Shown here piece by piece: positions 8,774 through 19,427 of a DNA stretch of 64,000 nt. Positions within the stretch are counted from its first letter, which is position 1. Every line of letters starts with the position of its first letter. The stretch is from Chloroflexota bacterium (lineage in GTDB: Bacteria; Chloroflexota; UBA6077; FW602-bin22; CADDYW01). The notes beneath the pieces are model-generated. The model was not told where the DNA came from. It worked only from the letters and a program-made list of their open reading frames with translations, and searched no databases. The position numbers and the translations under genes were made by a program. Location of the stretch: NCBI GenBank assembly GCA_902810745.1, contig CADDYW010000004.1, forward strand, positions 62,001 to 126,000. The letters run 5' to 3'.

Positions 8774-9061
8774 TCAGCGCGCGGAGACGCTTGGCGCGTG
8801 CTGAAGCTCCCACCGCTGGTAGTACTCGTGGGCAGGAACGATCGGCGCGACCTCGAGGAGCCGAAGATACTGACTGTACGGCGCGTACTTCGCACGGACG
8901 TCCGCCTCGTCCCTCGCCTCGACGATATCGTATCCGGTGCACCCGTCCGGAGACAGGTAGACGATATTCCCCCGAACCTTCTTGATCTCTCCAGCAATCA
9001 CCTTCCGCGTCAGTTCGTCCACCGTGCTTCGGTCGCATTCGGTCTTGACGAAAAACAGCAT
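8774..9061 (-). CDS. Small conserved protein, dimeric alpha/beta-barrel-like
   Basis: 95 residues starting 'MLFFVKTECDRSTVDEL' with the beta-alpha-beta pattern of small ferredoxin-like dimeric barrel proteins (muconolactone isomerase/DUF3303/YCII group). No catalytic residue can be assigned. A GGGAGGAG ribosome binding site lies just upstream of the ATG, supporting the start. It stands alone between dnaJ and the mazG fusion. Function unknown. Confidence 0.65.
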   Translation of the reverse strand: MLFFVKTECDRSTVDELTRKVIAGEIKKVRGNIVYLSPDGCTGYDIVEARDEADVRAKYAPYSQYLRLLEVAPIVPAHEYYQRWELQHAPSVSAR

Positions 9062-9163
9062 GACACTCCTCCCGTCGCTCGGGCCTCGACGGCGATGGGC
9101 GACTGGATTGTCAAGGCGGCAGGGGGCGTGCCAGGCTGGGGCCAGCGCTAGCTCGCGTAGCGG

Positions 9164-10675
<1,512 letters not shown>

Positions 10676-10683
10676 TGTCTTCA

Positions 10684-10689
10684 ATTATA
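10684..10689 (-). promoter_or_regulatory. -10 box next to the mazG start (leaderless candidate)
   Basis: On the minus strand a perfect TATAAT ends 8 bases before the ATG at 10675, so transcription would begin at or within one base of the start codon. No good -35 is visible at 16-18 bases. Confidence 0.45.
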
Positions 10690-10806
10690 CCGAATTGACC
10701 AGGCGACTGCTTCTGGATTGCAAGATGCCGGGCACTGCTGCAGCGGAGACGATGACGGGAATCAAGGGGTGATTATGCTGATCAACGCGCTTGAGATGAG
10801 GACCCC

Positions 10807-11316
10807 ATGATCGATCGACGCCTGCCATTCTCGAAGATCGACCAGGTCTGTGTCGTGGTTCGCGACCTTCGTCGCGCCATGGAGCGTTACCGACGTCTCC
10901 TGAACCTCTTCCCCTGGCGCATCTACACGTTCAGCGCGCCGGTCGTCCAGGATATGACGTACCGCGGAAAGCCAGCCGACTACAGTATGCGCGTGGCATT
11001 TACCCAGTGCGGACCGGTGCAGTTCGAGCTGATCGAGCCGCTGAAAGGACCGACGATTTACCACGAGTTTCTCGAGCGTCACGGGGAAGGAATCCACCAC
11101 TTCGGAGTATGGGTTCCGAACCTGGAGCAGGCAGTTGCCGAGGCTCGGCTCGCCGGTTTCGAGGTGATTCAGAGTGGCCGGGGATACGGGGTGCGCGGAG
11201 ACGGTGGATATGCCTATCTGAACACGGAGATGGCGCTCGGGGCCATCTACGAGCTGATCGAGGTACCGAGCGAACGACGCCCACCGGAGGAGATCTACCC
11301 ACCCTCCGAAGAGTAG
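10807..11316 (+). CDS. VOC-superfamily protein (glyoxalase/epimerase/dioxygenase fold)
   Basis: 169 residues with two beta-alpha-beta-beta-beta modules: 'KIDQVCVVVRDLRRAMERYR' (residues 9-28) and 'GIHHFGVWVPNLEQAVAEAR' (about 97-116). Likely metal ligands are a His in 'GIHHFG' and Glu residues in 'FELIEP' and 'YELIEV'. It most resembles methylmalonyl-CoA epimerase or lactoylglutathione lyase-like members, but the substrate cannot be assigned. GAGG precedes the ATG by 6 bases. The following genes on the same strand encode two oxidoreductases. Confidence 0.82.
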   Translation: MIDRRLPFSKIDQVCVVVRDLRRAMERYRRLLNLFPWRIYTFSAPVVQDMTYRGKPADYSMRVAFTQCGPVQFELIEPLKGPTIYHEFLERHGEGIHHFGVWVPNLEQAVAEARLAGFEVIQSGRGYGVRGDGGYAYLNTEMALGAIYELIEVPSERRPPEEIYPPSEE

Positions 11317-11389
11317 CTGGCCACTCGTCCCATCGAGCCGTGCTCGAGTAACAGTAGATCCGAGTCCTATACCGGCCAGGAGGAGCCTC

Positions 11390-12466
11390 GTGGTGACGAC
11401 GCGCCCCAAAGTCTTGATCGTCTGCAATCAGGAGGTTCGCGACCGCTATCTCGCCGAGGACGATCTGCGTCGCTTGAGTGTCTTCGCCGATTGGGAATGG
11501 CTTCGCTCCGAGGGCGGGAAGGGCTTTGAGCCGAACGAAGATCCGCAGGCTATCGCCGCTTTGTGCCAGCGAGCGCCGGACGTGGACGCGATCGTCGTCT
11601 GTCACGGAGCACCACGAATCAGCCGCGAGGTGATCGAGCTTGGCACGCGACTGCGGTTCGTCGGCGAGCTGGAAGGAGATCGGTTCGCCTATCGTATCGA
11701 TACCGCTGCCGCCTGGGAACGCGGCATCCGGACCGTGGACACGACGAATGGCTCGTCGTACCCGGTAGCAGAGTGGGCACTCGCCCTGGCAATCATTTCC
11801 TTGCGCAACGCGGGCGAGCAATTTCGGCACATGATCGAACCGAAGGAGTATCGGCGACCAGTCACGGATTTTGGCTACATCCACGCCGAGCTGTATGGAA
11901 AGAAGGTCGGGCTTATCGGGTGCGGGCACATCGGACGACGGCTTATCTCCTTTCTCGAGCCATTCCACTGCGACGTCCGGGTCTACGATCCATACATTCC
12001 GAAGGAGCTACCCGATACGCTCGGATTTCTCCTCACCTCGCTCGACTTTGTTATGTCAGATTCCGACATCGTGATCTGCCTCGCGCCGCTCACGCCCGCG
12101 ACGCGGCAAATGATTGGCAGGCGAGAGCTCGGCCTCCTGCGCCCCGGATCGGTTTTCGTCAACGTGTCCCGTGGCGCGATCGTCGACTCGGAGGCACTGA
12201 TCGAACGCCTGCGGCGAGGCGACATTGTCGCCGGACTTGACGTCTTCGACCCCGAGCCCATACCGGCGGATAGCCCGATCAAGCGCTTACCCAACGTCTT
12301 TCTCTCCCCTCACATCGCGGGCGTCACCGCGGCGAGTCGCTGGCGCTTTTTCTCACTGATGGTCGACGAGCTTGACCGCTTCTTCCACGGACACGAAACG
12401 CTCTTCGATCTAGTCCCGCGAACCCTGGCGAATCGCCGGGGTGAACCGGCCACTCGAACTGGCTGA
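11390..12466 (+). CDS. D-isomer-specific 2-hydroxyacid dehydrogenase
   Basis: 358 residues. The NAD-binding Rossmann motif 'VGLIGCGHIGRR' is in the middle. The catalytic triad of the family is recognisable: Arg in 'VNVSRGAIVD', Glu in 'DVFDPEPIP' and His in 'LSPHIAG'. It reduces a 2-keto acid or oxidises a D-2-hydroxy acid; the exact substrate cannot be read. GTG start (11390, or 11393) behind a strong AGGAGGAG at 11378-11385. It follows the VOC gene by 73 bases and precedes a flavin oxidoreductase, suggesting a small catabolic group. Confidence 0.92.
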   Translation: MVTTRPKVLIVCNQEVRDRYLAEDDLRRLSVFADWEWLRSEGGKGFEPNEDPQAIAALCQRAPDVDAIVVCHGAPRISREVIELGTRLRFVGELEGDRFAYRIDTAAAWERGIRTVDTTNGSSYPVAEWALALAIISLRNAGEQFRHMIEPKEYRRPVTDFGYIHAELYGKKVGLIGCGHIGRRLISFLEPFHCDVRVYDPYIPKELPDTLGFLLTSLDFVMSDSDIVICLAPLTPATRQMIGRRELGLLRPGSVFVNVSRGAIVDSEALIERLRRGDIVAGLDVFDPEPIPADSPIKRLPNVFLSPHIAGVTAASRWRFFSLMVDELDRFFHGHETLFDLVPRTLANRRGEPATRTG

Positions 12467-12544
12467 ATACCGAGCAGCGTCGGGCCAGAGGATCCTTCCC
12501 GCCCCGACGTATCACGGCGCCGTTCGATACCGTCTGCAGGAGTC

Positions 12545-13621
12545 GTGATGATCAAACCAACTCCACCGGCTACCCGGGTCGGGGTGTGCCTGCCAATCTT
12601 CGCTCACCCGGGCGCCTCGTTCTTTCGGACACCCAACTGGACGGTACTGGACCCGATGGCGACGATCCGTGCCGCGGAGCTGGTCGAGCGACTCGGATAC
12701 GACTCGCTCTGGGTCGCCGATCATCTGATGCACGGGGGCGATGGGGGAATCCTGGAGGGATGGTCGACGCTCGCGTTTCTGGCCGGCCGTACCAAGGGGA
12801 TCCGCCTCGGCACGATTCACCTTGCCAATCTCTTTCGCCCACCCGCTCTCACCGCCAAGATGGCCGCCACGCTCGACGCTCTGTCCGGTGGCCGCCTGAT
12901 CTTCTTCTATGATCTCGGCGGCAGCCAGCCCGAGTGCGAAGCCTACGGGTACGACGTTCCTCCGTTTGGGGAGCGGATTGCACGAATGGACGAGGGGCTC
13001 TCCCTGATTCGCCAGCTCTGGACCGGAGAGGGTCCCGTGACGTTCGAGGGCGCGTACTATCGAACCAATCGCGCGGTCTGCATCCCCCGACCGTCGCAGC
13101 AGCCAGCGCCGCCCATCTGGCTCGGAGAGATTCGTGAGGACCCGTGGTGCGAGGTCGTCTGCAGGCACGCGACTGGCTGGAACAGCACGCCTACGTCCGT
13201 CGGCGGGTACGCGGCAAAGCTGTCCCGGCTCGAGAAAACGGCAAGATCGGCCGGGCGGGACCTCGACTCGTTCGAGCTGTCGCTCGAGATCGAAGTGCTG
13301 ATCCGACGGGATCGGTCGGCGGTGCGGCAGGTCATCGATCAGATCGCGGCACTGCCGGCTGCTGGTCCGGTACCGCCGCGTGCCGAGCTTCTCAGCTTTC
13401 TGGCGTCGAGCCATCCAGCGCGTGACTGGAGCCTTCCGGCATCGTACGAGGAGCGTACCCTCGTCGGCACTCCCGACGAGATTATCGATCGCCTCCACCA
13501 GTACCAGGAGCTGGGTGTGCGGCACTTCATGCTCTGGTTTCTCGATTTCCCCGCGACGCTGGGTCTCGAGCTGTTTGCGGAGAGAGTGCTTCCGGTCGTT
13601 CGTGGGCGGCCTGGGGATTGA
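12545..13621 (+). CDS. LLM-class flavin-dependent oxidoreductase
   Basis: 358 residues, luciferase-like TIM barrel. Typical early motif 'RVGVCLPIFAHPGA', then 'AAELVERLGYDSLWVADHL' and 'LSGGRLIFFYDLGG'. Family members use FMNH2 or F420 to oxidise or desulfonate small organics; the cofactor and substrate cannot be told from sequence. Two adjacent ATGs at 12545 and 12548, with GCAGGAG just upstream. Lies 78 bases after the hydroxyacid dehydrogenase. Confidence 0.9.
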   Translation: MMIKPTPPATRVGVCLPIFAHPGASFFRTPNWTVLDPMATIRAAELVERLGYDSLWVADHLMHGGDGGILEGWSTLAFLAGRTKGIRLGTIHLANLFRPPALTAKMAATLDALSGGRLIFFYDLGGSQPECEAYGYDVPPFGERIARMDEGLSLIRQLWTGEGPVTFEGAYYRTNRAVCIPRPSQQPAPPIWLGEIREDPWCEVVCRHATGWNSTPTSVGGYAAKLSRLEKTARSAGRDLDSFELSLEIEVLIRRDRSAVRQVIDQIAALPAAGPVPPRAELLSFLASSHPARDWSLPASYEERTLVGTPDEIIDRLHQYQELGVRHFMLWFLDFPATLGLELFAERVLPVVRGRPGD

Positions 13622-13719
13622 AGGTGCGCCTTCGGATTGGCAAGGCGAGCACGACCGGCGCGTGCGGTGCCTCGACTGGTGAGCGCGCCAGAAGGGCTCT
13701 CGCCACTCTCGAGGCCGCT

Positions 13720-14796
13720 CTACACCAACCGCTCGACCGTGACGGCGCGTTCCGCCGTGGCCGATCGATAGATCGCGTCGAGGATCTCCAGGACCCGCAG
13801 CGCGTCGACGGCAGTGGCCCAAATCTGGCCGTTGCCGCCGAGGGCCGCAAGCAAGAAGTCGTCGACAAAGCGGAGGCCGTGCGCTCCGCCGTAGGCTCGC
13901 GACGGCGGAAACGAGAAGCGGTGGATCTGACGAGAGGCGGTTTCCCAGTCGCGGGCCCTGCTTTCCAACGTCACGACGTGGTCGTCGCCATCGCGAGCAA
14001 ACGCCAGCGAGCCCTCGGTACCGCGCAGAATGATGCTCTGATCGTAACCGGCTCCTTCGTAGCCAGGACGACCAAATGCAAGCAAATACCCCGCGTAGAG
14101 GCTGGCCAGCGCACCACCCGTGAGCCGCATACTCACGCTCGCGACGTCTTCGACGTCGATGTCTTCTCCGCTGAGGGTTGCAGCCATTGCGTCGACCCGT
14201 TCGACCTCCTCGCCGGTCAGGTAGCGCAGCAGGTCCAGCCAGTGACAGCCAAGCCAGGAGAGAATGCCCCCGCCCGCGATCTCGCGCCGAAATAGCCAGT
14301 GGGCTGGATTGCGCATTCGCACCTGGGTGGTGACCATGCGCAGCTCGACCGAGGTGATACGACCGAGTGCACCTGCACGCACGAGCTCGCGCATTCTCAA
14401 GATCGCGGGGTTAGCACGCCAGACGTAGCACGCGGTGAAGGCGACACGCTGTCGCTGCACCTCCTCGAGGGCGGGCCGCAGGTCGGTTGCCGAGCGAGCA
14501 CACGGCTTCTCGCAGATGATATGCTTTCCCGCGCGAGCCGCCAGCGCCACGACTTCGGGCGTCTGGTCGTTCGGCAGGGTGATGAAGACGACCGGTACGT
14601 CAGAGCGGGCCAGGAGCGTCTCGTAATCGTGATAGGTCGCGATGGCCTTTGAACAGGTCCGGGCGGCCGATTCCAGCGCGTCCGTCCTCTCGTCGCACAG
14701 AGCAATTCCGTCGACCTGCTGGCTTTCGTCTAGTGTCCTCAGGTGCATGTCCGAGTGTGGGTGCGTGAGTCCGATCATCCCGATGCGTATTGGCAT
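13720..14796 (-). CDS. Gfo/Idh/MocA-family oxidoreductase
   Basis: 358 residues from the ATG at 14796, picked because GAGGAG sits 7 bases upstream; an in-frame upstream extension to 14838 lacks such a site. The N-terminal Rossmann fold begins 'IRIGMIGLTHPHSDMHL', with the family's 'CEKPCA' lysine motif and a C-terminal alpha/beta domain. These enzymes act on sugars and related polyols with NAD(P). It converges with the LLM gene across about 100 bases. Confidence 0.9.
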   Translation of the reverse strand: MPIRIGMIGLTHPHSDMHLRTLDESQQVDGIALCDERTDALESAARTCSKAIATYHDYETLLARSDVPVVFITLPNDQTPEVVALAARAGKHIICEKPCARSATDLRPALEEVQRQRVAFTACYVWRANPAILRMRELVRAGALGRITSVELRMVTTQVRMRNPAHWLFRREIAGGGILSWLGCHWLDLLRYLTGEEVERVDAMAATLSGEDIDVEDVASVSMRLTGGALASLYAGYLLAFGRPGYEGAGYDQSIILRGTEGSLAFARDGDDHVVTLESRARDWETASRQIHRFSFPPSRAYGGAHGLRFVDDFLLAALGGNGQIWATAVDALRVLEILDAIYRSATAERAVTVERLV

Positions 14797-14838
14797 CTTT
14801 GCACTCCTCGTCGACGCGTTGCGACCGGTGCCCATCAT

Positions 14839-15068
14839 AACCGATGACTGGATCGGACGGCGAGACCCACGTTCCAGCCCTGACGAACTCGAGTACCCAT
14901 CTCGGTTCGTCGGTGGGCGTCAGCACATCATCCGGGCTGGGGACGGACGTGGCATACCCTGGGTGCGCGGGGCGATCGTCTCGGCGCGACGAGCCCCTCG
15001 ACGACGATGATGCCGCCGGTGTGCGACTGGTTCGCTCGCACACCGCCCAGCCTCGCAGCCAATCCCTG
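14839..15068. other. Gene-free stretch upstream of the lipoprotein/ABC operon
   Basis: No protein-like frame is visible. It probably carries the promoter of the oxidoreductase on the minus strand (a TATGAT box lies at complement 14839-14834, without a clear -35). Confidence 0.35.
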
Positions 15069-15097
15069 TTGACAGTCGTCGCAGGACGGTCTATATC
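15069..15097 (+). promoter_or_regulatory. Sigma-70 promoter of the lipoprotein/ABC exporter operon
   Basis: TTGACA (15069-15074, 6/6), 17-base spacer, TATATC (15092-15097, 4/6). A TATCTAAT run follows. The predicted start near 15104 leaves a leader of about 240 bases before the GTG at 15348. Confidence 0.65.
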
Positions 15098-15347
15098 TAA
15101 TCACTCTACGGCTTGAACGAAATTGTTGCTTGGAGCAGACGCGTTCGCCGAAGCACGGTGAGAGATGACGATGCGAATCCCGGACACGACGCGCAGACGT
15201 GAGCAGCATCGTGGTGCCCGACGCCACGTCAGCGCCCGACACGAAGCACGACGCGGTCGTGACGCCTGCTTCGGCTAGCTCCAAGCTCCATCGGCTCGAG
15301 ATCGCGCGCGGTCGGGATAACGGACTCACGGAGCGCTGGAGGGGAGC

Positions 15348-15845
15348 GTGACTATCTCCTGGTTTAAGGGGCTGCGCCAGGATCGGCTGACCGCATCGTT
15401 CCTGACCGCCTTCCTTGCCCTCGGCGCAGTTGGGATGGTTTCCTGTAGCCAGACGCCCTTCACTTTCGACGCGTCAGCTCCGTGGGCATACTCCTCGGCT
15501 ATCGACCCGCCTTTCGAGCGCGTGGCGATTCTCGTGACCATAAGGAACCAGACCGGCGATGATCTGGCGGTCAATCCGGCTGATTTCGTCGCGCGTGATG
15601 CGAACCATCGGATCTATCCGTCAGACCCGGCCGCGGCAGTCGCCGACGCCTCCGCCGTGCGACGCGCGTCTGCCACTCAGCGCGGTGTACAAGGTATCGA
15701 GCCGCTTCCCACGATCACACTCCGCCAGGACGACGTCGTGTCCGGCTTTGTCGTGTTCGATGTACCCTCGGGCGTGCGGCTGGTCGAGCTGATCTGGCGC
15801 CAGAGCGATAGCGACTACGTCGTATCGCTCGCCCCGGACCACTGA
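15348..15845 (+). CDS. Putative lipoprotein with DUF4352-like fold
   Basis: 165 residues. A basic N terminus and hydrophobic stretch (residues 15-30) are followed by 'GMVSC' with Cys33 as a possible lipidation site. The remainder, with 'VAILVTIRNQTGDDLAVNP' and 'VVSGFVVFDVPSG', has the strand pattern of DUF4352-type extracellular Ig-like domains. GGAGGGGAG upstream supports the GTG start. It precedes an ABC ATPase and permease by a few bases and may be an accessory lipoprotein of that exporter. Confidence 0.6.
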   Translation: MTISWFKGLRQDRLTASFLTAFLALGAVGMVSCSQTPFTFDASAPWAYSSAIDPPFERVAILVTIRNQTGDDLAVNPADFVARDANHRIYPSDPAAAVADASAVRRASATQRGVQGIEPLPTITLRQDDVVSGFVVFDVPSGVRLVELIWRQSDSDYVVSLAPDH

Positions 15846-15859
15846 TCGTTGGAGTGCCC

Positions 15860-16771
15860 GTGACGGACGCGGCCATCATTCGAACCCACTCGCTCTCCAA
15901 GCGCTACGGCGCCCAGTTCGCCCTCAAGAACCTCGATCTCGAGGTGCGGGCAGGAGAGATCCTCGGCTACCTGGGGCCCAATGGCGCCGGAAAGACCACG
16001 ACAATCCGCTTGCTGCTCGGTCTGATCAAGCCGACCTCGGGCACCGCCGAGATCTTCGGGCTGGATGCACAGCGGTATGCGACGGTGATTCATCGCCGCC
16101 TCGCCTACGTTCCGGGTGAGGCCAGTCTCTGGCCGTCTCTGACCGGTGCGGAGACGCTCGCGCTTCTGGGCAGGCTTCACGGGTGCATCGATTCCGCCTA
16201 CCGCGACGAGCTGATCGAGCGTTTCGACTTCGACCCGACCAAAACCGTGCGCTCGTATTCCAAGGGGAATCGGCAGAAGCTGATCCTCATTGCAGGCCTC
16301 ATGACCCGTGCCGAGCTGCTTATCCTCGACGAGCCGACGAGCGGCCTGGACCCGCTGATGGAGCAGACCTTCCGCCAGTGTATCCAGGAAGCGAAGGCAC
16401 GTGGGCAGACTGTCTTTCTCTCCTCGCACATCCTCAGCGAGGTCGAGGCACTCTGCGATCGTGTGGCCATCTTGCGCGACGGTGAGCTACTGGAGGTCGG
16501 GACACTTGCCGAGATGCGCCACCTCGCCGCCCTGTCGGTCGAGGCGACGTTCGAGCGCGAGCCACCGGACGTCTCCGGGGTGCCGGGCGTCAGTGCCGTC
16601 GAGGTCTCCGGTCAACGCCTGCGCTGCCAGGTCGTCGGCTCGATCGAGCCGCTCCTCCGGGTACTGGCCACCGCCGGCGTTCGCGAGCTACTGAGCTCCC
16701 GTCCGTCGCTGGAAGAGCTGTTTCTGGCGCACTACGGCGCGCACCACGGTACGGTAGACGATTCGCGATGA
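15860..16771 (+). CDS. ABC transporter ATP-binding protein (ABC-2 exporter type)
   Basis: About 303 residues. Walker A 'GPNGAGKTT', Q-loop region, signature variant 'SYSKGNRQKL' and Walker B 'LLILDEPTSGLDPL' are all present, followed by the switch His in 'LSSHILSEVEAL'. The 'SKGNRQK' form and the ~80-residue C-terminal extension are typical of drug or lipid exporters with separate ABC-2 permeases. GTG at 15860 is preferred because GGAG (15851-15854) is 5 bases upstream; GTG at 15854 is inside that site. The permease overlaps its stop codon. Confidence 0.94.
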   Translation: MTDAAIIRTHSLSKRYGAQFALKNLDLEVRAGEILGYLGPNGAGKTTTIRLLLGLIKPTSGTAEIFGLDAQRYATVIHRRLAYVPGEASLWPSLTGAETLALLGRLHGCIDSAYRDELIERFDFDPTKTVRSYSKGNRQKLILIAGLMTRAELLILDEPTSGLDPLMEQTFRQCIQEAKARGQTVFLSSHILSEVEALCDRVAILRDGELLEVGTLAEMRHLAALSVEATFEREPPDVSGVPGVSAVEVSGQRLRCQVVGSIEPLLRVLATAGVRELLSSRPSLEELFLAHYGAHHGTVDDSR

Positions 16772-18390
16772 AAGGTCGGGACGCGGGGCGCATCCATGGG
16801 CCGCAGCTGGTCATCGCCCGGCACGTAATCCGTCGCTCGTTGCGCTGGGCAATTGTCTGGGGCGTCGTGTTCGGACTGTTCGTCGTCACCACGGTCGTGG
16901 CTTATGTGAAGGCGTATCCAACGTTTGACGCGCGCGTCGACCTCGCGCGCTCCTTGCGCCCGTTCGTCATCCTTCTTGGACAGCCGTGGCACGCGGAGAC
17001 AGTTGCTGGCTTCGCCACCTGGCGCGTCCTGACCGCCGTGGCGGTCATCGGCGCTATCTGGGGGCTGCAGACTGCTACCGGGCTTCTTCGGGGCGAGGAG
17101 GAAGAGGGACGGTGGGAGCTCTTGCTCGCCGGACCCGTGACCAGGCGTCGAGCCACGGTCGAGGCCCTGCTCGGAATGCTCGGAGCGGTGGCGGCGATGT
17201 TTCTCGCGACCCTGCTCCTCATCTTCGCGGCCGCGCGATTGCCCGGCGCGCGCTTCTCGATCGTCGGCTCGCTGCTATTCGCGACCAACCTCGTGTCTGG
17301 CGCCGCTGTATTTCTCGCCGTCGGAGCGCTGACGAGTCAGCTCAGCGCGACCAGGGCGCAGGCCACGACCCTCGCGGCCGGTTTCCTCGGCGTCTCGTTC
17401 GTCGTCCGAGCGTTCGCCGACTCTCAGAATCGTCTCCAATGGCTCCGCTGGCTAACCCCGCTCGGTTGGATCGAGGAGCTGCGCCCGTTGCGCGATCCAC
17501 AGCCGGTCGCGCTGGCACCGATCGCGCTCCTGATCGTCGCGTGCATGACGCTCGCGGTGATCCTGGCCGGAGTACGCGACCTGCACGGCAGCATTCTGGG
17601 CCAGCGCGAGGGTCGACGTCACACCACGTGGTGGCTCGTGGGGCCAACGACGCTGGCTTTCTACGTGTCGCGGGCCACGGCCATTGGGTGGCTCGCCGGG
17701 GTGATCGGCTTCTCAGCGATGTCCGGATCGGTTGCGCAAGCGGCAGTCAGCCTCACCACCACGTCTCCCGCGATCACGGCCACGCTCGGCAGGTTTGGCA
17801 TTCGAGCGGCGACGCGCGGTTTCCTGAGCTTCTCGCTCTTTCTCATTGCCGTGCTCCTCGCGCTGATGGCGGCAGCCCTGGTGGACGCGATGCGTCAGGA
17901 GGAGGCGTCCGGACGATTGGACAACCTGCTGGTTCAGCCCGTCCACAGGCTTACCTGGCTCGCCGGTCGCCTCGGGGTCGCTTTGGGCCTGATCATCCTC
18001 GGTGGACTTGCTGCGGGCACGGCGACGTGGGCAGGAGCCGTCACCCATCGCACCTACGTTCCGCTTCCGACGCTTCTCGAAGCCGGCCTCAACGCGACGA
18101 TTCCGGGCGTCTTCGTGCTCGGAGTCGGAATTCTGATACTGGGACTTCGCCCCAGATGGTGTGCTACCGCATCCTACGCCGTGGTCGCGTGGTCGTTTCT
18201 GGTCGATCTGCTGGGTACGTTCGTGAAGGGTGCTGATTGGATCCGCCAGTCGTCGCTGTTCACCCACATCTCGCTCGCACCGGCCAAGAAGCCCGACTGG
18301 GATACCGCGGCGATTATCATCTTGCTTGGTCTGCTCGCGCTCGTCGCGGGCGCCGTCAGGTTCCAGCGACGGGACGTTGCCTACGAGTAG
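16768..18390 (+). CDS. ABC-2 type permease (large, duplicated)
   Basis: 540 residues with about 12 hydrophobic segments arranged as two similar halves (membrane segment groups at ~25-290 and ~300-540). This double-length layout resembles exporters annotated as polyketide-antibiotic or drug exporters. The ATG overlaps the ATPase stop (ATGA), so the two are translationally coupled. 'GEEEEGRWELLLAGPVTRRR' and 'EEASGRLDNLLVQPVHR' are the two equivalent cytosolic loops, supporting an internal duplication. Substrate unknown. Confidence 0.88.
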   Translation: MKGRDAGRIHGPQLVIARHVIRRSLRWAIVWGVVFGLFVVTTVVAYVKAYPTFDARVDLARSLRPFVILLGQPWHAETVAGFATWRVLTAVAVIGAIWGLQTATGLLRGEEEEGRWELLLAGPVTRRRATVEALLGMLGAVAAMFLATLLLIFAAARLPGARFSIVGSLLFATNLVSGAAVFLAVGALTSQLSATRAQATTLAAGFLGVSFVVRAFADSQNRLQWLRWLTPLGWIEELRPLRDPQPVALAPIALLIVACMTLAVILAGVRDLHGSILGQREGRRHTTWWLVGPTTLAFYVSRATAIGWLAGVIGFSAMSGSVAQAAVSLTTTSPAITATLGRFGIRAATRGFLSFSLFLIAVLLALMAAALVDAMRQEEASGRLDNLLVQPVHRLTWLAGRLGVALGLIILGGLAAGTATWAGAVTHRTYVPLPTLLEAGLNATIPGVFVLGVGILILGLRPRWCATASYAVVAWSFLVDLLGTFVKGADWIRQSSLFTHISLAPAKKPDWDTAAIIILLGLLALVAGAVRFQRRDVAYE

Positions 18391-18608
18391 TGCCGGACCG
18401 CGGTCGAAGCCCGCTGGAGAAGATCCGCAGCGCCCCGCGCCGCGAATCCGCCGAAGCAGGGGCTCGTGGGAAGTCGAGGTACCGACCACCCGCTGCGCAG
18501 GCGGCGAGGGTGGGACGGGCGAAAGCTCCGAAAGCTGCTCCGGCGACGTGCGGTCGAGGCGGTACACCCCGCGGCCAGAGCGCCGCGATGGCCGGTGGCT
18601 CGAACAAA
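18391..18608. other. Gene-free stretch between ABC permease and DUF1461 gene
   Basis: About 220 bases without protein-like frames or clear terminator; it ends at a consensus promoter. Confidence 0.4.
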
Positions 18609-18637
18609 TTGACATTGTCTGGATCGTCGCCTATGAT
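18609..18637 (+). promoter_or_regulatory. Consensus promoter of the DUF1461-DUF881 operon
   Basis: TTGACA (18609-18614, 6/6), exactly 17 bases, TATGAT (18632-18637, 5/6). Predicted start near 18644, leader about 60 bases. Among the best promoter matches in the window. Confidence 0.8.
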
Positions 18638-18704
18638 TTCCTTCGACGGTGACAGCGCTCGAACCGGGCTGCTGGCACTGCTCTGTCCAACGTAAACTCA
18701 GCCT

Positions 18705-19427
18705 GTGACGTGGCATCACTGGAGAGGCGGCCTGGCGTCGGTGCGGACCCTCCTCCTGACGGCATCGTGGCTCGGTGTTGTCATTCTTCCCATCGTTATC
18801 GTCTGCTCGATCCTCAGCAACCTGTTCTTTGACGAGGCCTTCTATCAAGCGGGGCAAAATAAGTATCAGGTCCAGTTCACGACGGGCATGACGTTCCAGC
18901 AGATCGATCGTGTCGACCAGGGTATCATCCGCTTTTTCGCCGGGTCGGAGTCTCTACCGCGGGCACTCCAGGCCAGCAATGCGGATCCGAACGTGTTCAA
19001 GCAGAAGGAGATTCTGCATATGGACGACGTTCGTGCAATTGTGCAGCTCATTGGAAAGATGCAGGCAGTCGGCCTGGCCCTGCTGGGCGCCTTCGTGATT
19101 CTCTGCCTCGTGTCGTGGGGACGCGGGGGTCGTACCGCTCTATCGCGGACGCTGACCTACGGGGCGGGCTTGACGATCCTGCTCGTCGTTCTCACTGGCG
19201 TCGTGACCTACACGTCGTTCGACTGGCTGTTCCTCACCTTTCACGAGGTGACATTCCAGAACAATTTCTGGGAGCTGGATCCGGCGACTGATCACCTCAT
19301 TCAGATGTTTCCGTTCGGATTCTGGTACGATGCGATGCTAACCGTCGCCTTGCGTGTTCTATTAGTGACACTCGGCTTGGGAGCCTTTGGCGTCGTCATT
19401 GGCCAGCTCGAACGGAGGCGAACATGA
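18705..19427 (+). CDS. Integral membrane protein, DUF1461/TIGR01906 family
   Basis: 240 residues with four membrane segments (about 15-40, 117-137, 148-168, 207-230) and an extracytoplasmic loop holding 'MDDVRAIVQL' and the conserved 'FHEVTFQNNFWELDP' motif, characteristic of TIGR01906. The family has no established biochemical role. GTG start 68 bases after a consensus promoter. Its stop overlaps the start of the first DUF881 gene (ATGA), so the three membrane proteins are likely co-expressed. Confidence 0.85.
   Translation: MTWHHWRGGLASVRTLLLTASWLGVVILPIVIVCSILSNLFFDEAFYQAGQNKYQVQFTTGMTFQQIDRVDQGIIRFFAGSESLPRALQASNADPNVFKQKEILHMDDVRAIVQLIGKMQAVGLALLGAFVILCLVSWGRGGRTALSRTLTYGAGLTILLVVLTGVVTYTSFDWLFLTFHEVTFQNNFWELDPATDHLIQMFPFGFWYDAMLTVALRVLLVTLGLGAFGVVIGQLERRRT

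Noticed and set aside
9107-9112. Perfect TTGACA upstream of the small barrel gene on the minus strand
   Set aside because: No -10-like sequence at 16-18 bases.
10684-10686. TTG as the mazG start
   Set aside because: It overlaps the last base of TATAAT; if that box is the -10 then TTG is not in the transcript. ATG at 10675 is preferred.
13618-14295. Frame of 225 residues on the plus strand over the Gfo/Idh/MocA gene
   Set aside because: Antisense shadow; composition Arg/Ala-rich without domain pattern.
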